DNA of 7,172 nt, from contig CAMEPN010000087.1 of NCBI GenBank assembly GCA_945931735.1, positions 1 through 7,172 on the forward strand, given 5' to 3'. Positions 6,334 through 7,172 of this stretch are shown piece after piece; the stretch's first letter is position 1; each line of letters opens with the position of its first letter. A program made the translations under genes and the position numbers. The notes below the pieces were generated by a model. The model was not told the origin of the DNA. It did no database searches and was given only the letters and a program-made list of their open reading frames with translations. This DNA is from an uncultured Clostridia bacterium. Its GTDB lineage: Bacteria; Bacillota; Clostridia; Oscillospirales; Ruminococcaceae.

Positions 6334-6364
6334 AAATCAATTCTACCACAATTGTGGTTGATTT
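6334..6364. repeat. Palindromic operator-like element
   Basis: ACCACAATTGTGGT (6345-6358) is a perfect 14-bp palindrome. AAATCAA (6334-6340) and TTGATTT (6358-6364) form a second, slightly off-centre inverted pair around it. The core lies within the spacer and touches the -10 box of the leftward DUF308 promoter, the usual place for a repressor site. I do not recognise the regulator family from the sequence. Confidence 0.6.
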
Positions 6365-6368
6365 TCAA
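6340..6368 (-). promoter_or_regulatory. Promoter of the DUF308 gene
   Basis: On the - strand TTGAAA (6368-6363) and TAGAAT (6345-6340) are separated by exactly 17 bp. This predicts a start near 6333 and a leader of about 54 nt before ATG 6279. A 14-bp palindrome covers most of the spacer and the first base of the -10, suggesting direct repression. Confidence 0.65.
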
Positions 6369-6409
6369 GAGGGCAAGGCGATTTTTCACCTAAAATTCAC
6401 CAAGAGTGC

Positions 6410-6438
6410 TTGACACCGTGAACAAAACGACCTATACT
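6410..6438 (+). promoter_or_regulatory. Sigma-A promoter of the P-type ATPase gene
   Basis: TTGACA (6410-6415) and TATACT (6433-6438) are separated by 17 bp, eleven of twelve bases matching consensus at optimal spacing. Start is predicted near 6445, about 26 nt before ATG 6471, leaving a very short leader. It diverges from the DUF308 promoter with 41 bp between the two -35 boxes. Confidence 0.85.
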
Positions 6439-6470
6439 TATATTATATCACTAAATCATTCGGAGGGAAT

Positions 6471-7172
6471 ATGAACACCACGGATATCAACACGGGGCTG
6501 ACCGAAGCCGAAGCCGAAGAGCGCGCCCGAAGCGGGAAAAGCAACGGCAGCTTTGACATAAAAACAAAAAGCGTGGGGCAGATACTTCGCAGCAACATCT
6601 TCACTCTGTTCAACCTTATAAACGTTATCCTCGCGGCGCTTATCGTCATGGTGGGCAGCTACCGAAATATGCTGTTCATGGGAGTTGTGCTCTGCAACAC
6701 CGCGATAGGAATAATACAGGAGATCCGCTCCAAGCGCGTTATCGACAGGCTGTCGCTCATCTCTGCGCCGAAAGCTCGCCTGCTCCGCGGAGGAAAGGAA
6801 ACGGAAAAACCCGTTTCCGAGATTGTTCTCGACGACATAATGCTGCTGTCATCGGGTCAGCAGATATGCGCCGACGGGCTGGTGCTCGAGGGCGAATGCG
6901 AGGTCGACGAGAGCCTTATCACCGGCGAATGCGACCCGATAAGGAAGAAAAAGGGTGACGAGCTGCTCTCGGGGAGCTTCGTGACATCGGGCACGGTAAA
7001 GGCGCAGGCTGTCCGCGTCGGCGCAGAGAGCTATTCCAACAAAATAACGAGCGGCGCGAAATATGTCAAGAAGCATTCCTCCGAAATGATGAAGGCGATA
7101 AACAAGATAATTTCCACCGTTTCGGTGTGCATCGTTCCGTTCGGAATTATCCTGTTCCTTAAATCGGTATTT
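6471..7172 (+). CDS. P-type cation-transporting ATPase, CtpE-like, N-terminal part (truncated at window end)
   Basis: The open frame runs 234 codons off the window edge, so only the N-terminal third or so is present. Segments in order are: GLTEAEAEERARSGKSN (9-25), typical of the P-type ATPase N-terminus; two membrane helices near 44-62 and 66-83; the IGIIQEIRSKRVIDRL stretch (79-94); and the actuator domain with VDESLITGEC (145-154). A further hydrophobic helix begins near 211. The pattern NTAIGIIQE..R.KR..D.L followed by a short actuator domain resembles the CtpE group of probable Ca2+ exporters. The phosphorylation motif (DKTGT) and the ion-binding helices lie beyond the window, so ion specificity is not shown. 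The usual TGES loop reads TGEC. ATG 6471 has GGAGGG at 6462-6467, closely spaced, and a strong promoter just upstream. No metal-binding N-terminal domain is present, arguing against a copper or zinc pump. Confidence 0.88.
   Translation, partial: MNTTDINTGLTEAEAEERARSGKSNGSFDIKTKSVGQILRSNIFTLFNLINVILAALIVMVGSYRNMLFMGVVLCNTAIGIIQEIRSKRVIDRLSLISAPKARLLRGGKETEKPVSEIVLDDIMLLSSGQQICADGLVLEGECEVDESLITGECDPIRKKKGDELLSGSFVTSGTVKAQAVRVGAESYSNKITSGAKYVKKHSSEMMKAINKIISTVSVCIVPFGIILFLKSVF

Overview
The window reads as chromosomal DNA from a low-to-mid GC Firmicute, most likely a gut or rumen Clostridia member of the Ruminococcus/Oscillospiraceae type. This is inferred from strong Shine-Dalgarno sites, sigma-A style promoters (TTGACA/TATACT), frequent ATA isoleucine codons, a Ser/Ala-rich lipoprotein linker and the family types of the proteins. 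It looks like ordinary housekeeping chromosome. I see no transposase, integrase, phage gene, CRISPR array, tRNA or rRNA.

Left block (1-4151, + strand): a complete methionine ABC importer (metN ATPase, metI permease, metQ lipoprotein) is followed after only 26 bp by a GlcD/D-lactate-dehydrogenase-type FAD oxidase. The four genes are tightly packed with no visible terminator between them. They end at a strong hairpin terminator that also serves the converging gene. The first 22 bases look like the 3' half of another intrinsic terminator, so the metN leader, possibly a riboswitch or T-box, is probably cut by the window edge. MetNIQ imports methionine and related compounds. The linked oxidase would convert a D-2-hydroxyacid to a 2-oxoacid, which suggests (as inference) salvage of the hydroxy analogue of methionine.

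Middle block (4183-6368, - strand): a citrate synthase gene and, upstream of it, a three-repeat DUF308/HdeD-like membrane protein gene. Between them lies a near-consensus promoter whose transcript would meet a perfect 9-bp hairpin followed by six U about 10 nt after the start, then a second hairpin, then the citrate synthase ribosome binding site. No other promoter is visible nearer the gene, so the leader looks like an attenuator. This is the most interesting structure in the window.

Right block (6280-7172): a 191-bp divergent intergenic region carries a promoter for the DUF308 gene with a perfect 14-bp palindrome across its spacer and -10. It also carries a near-perfect promoter for a P-type ATPase of the CtpE-like (probable Ca2+) type, which is truncated by the window end.

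I found no clearly novel system. The best candidates for new biology are the citrate synthase leader, the methionine importer/oxidase transcription unit, and the operator-like palindrome.
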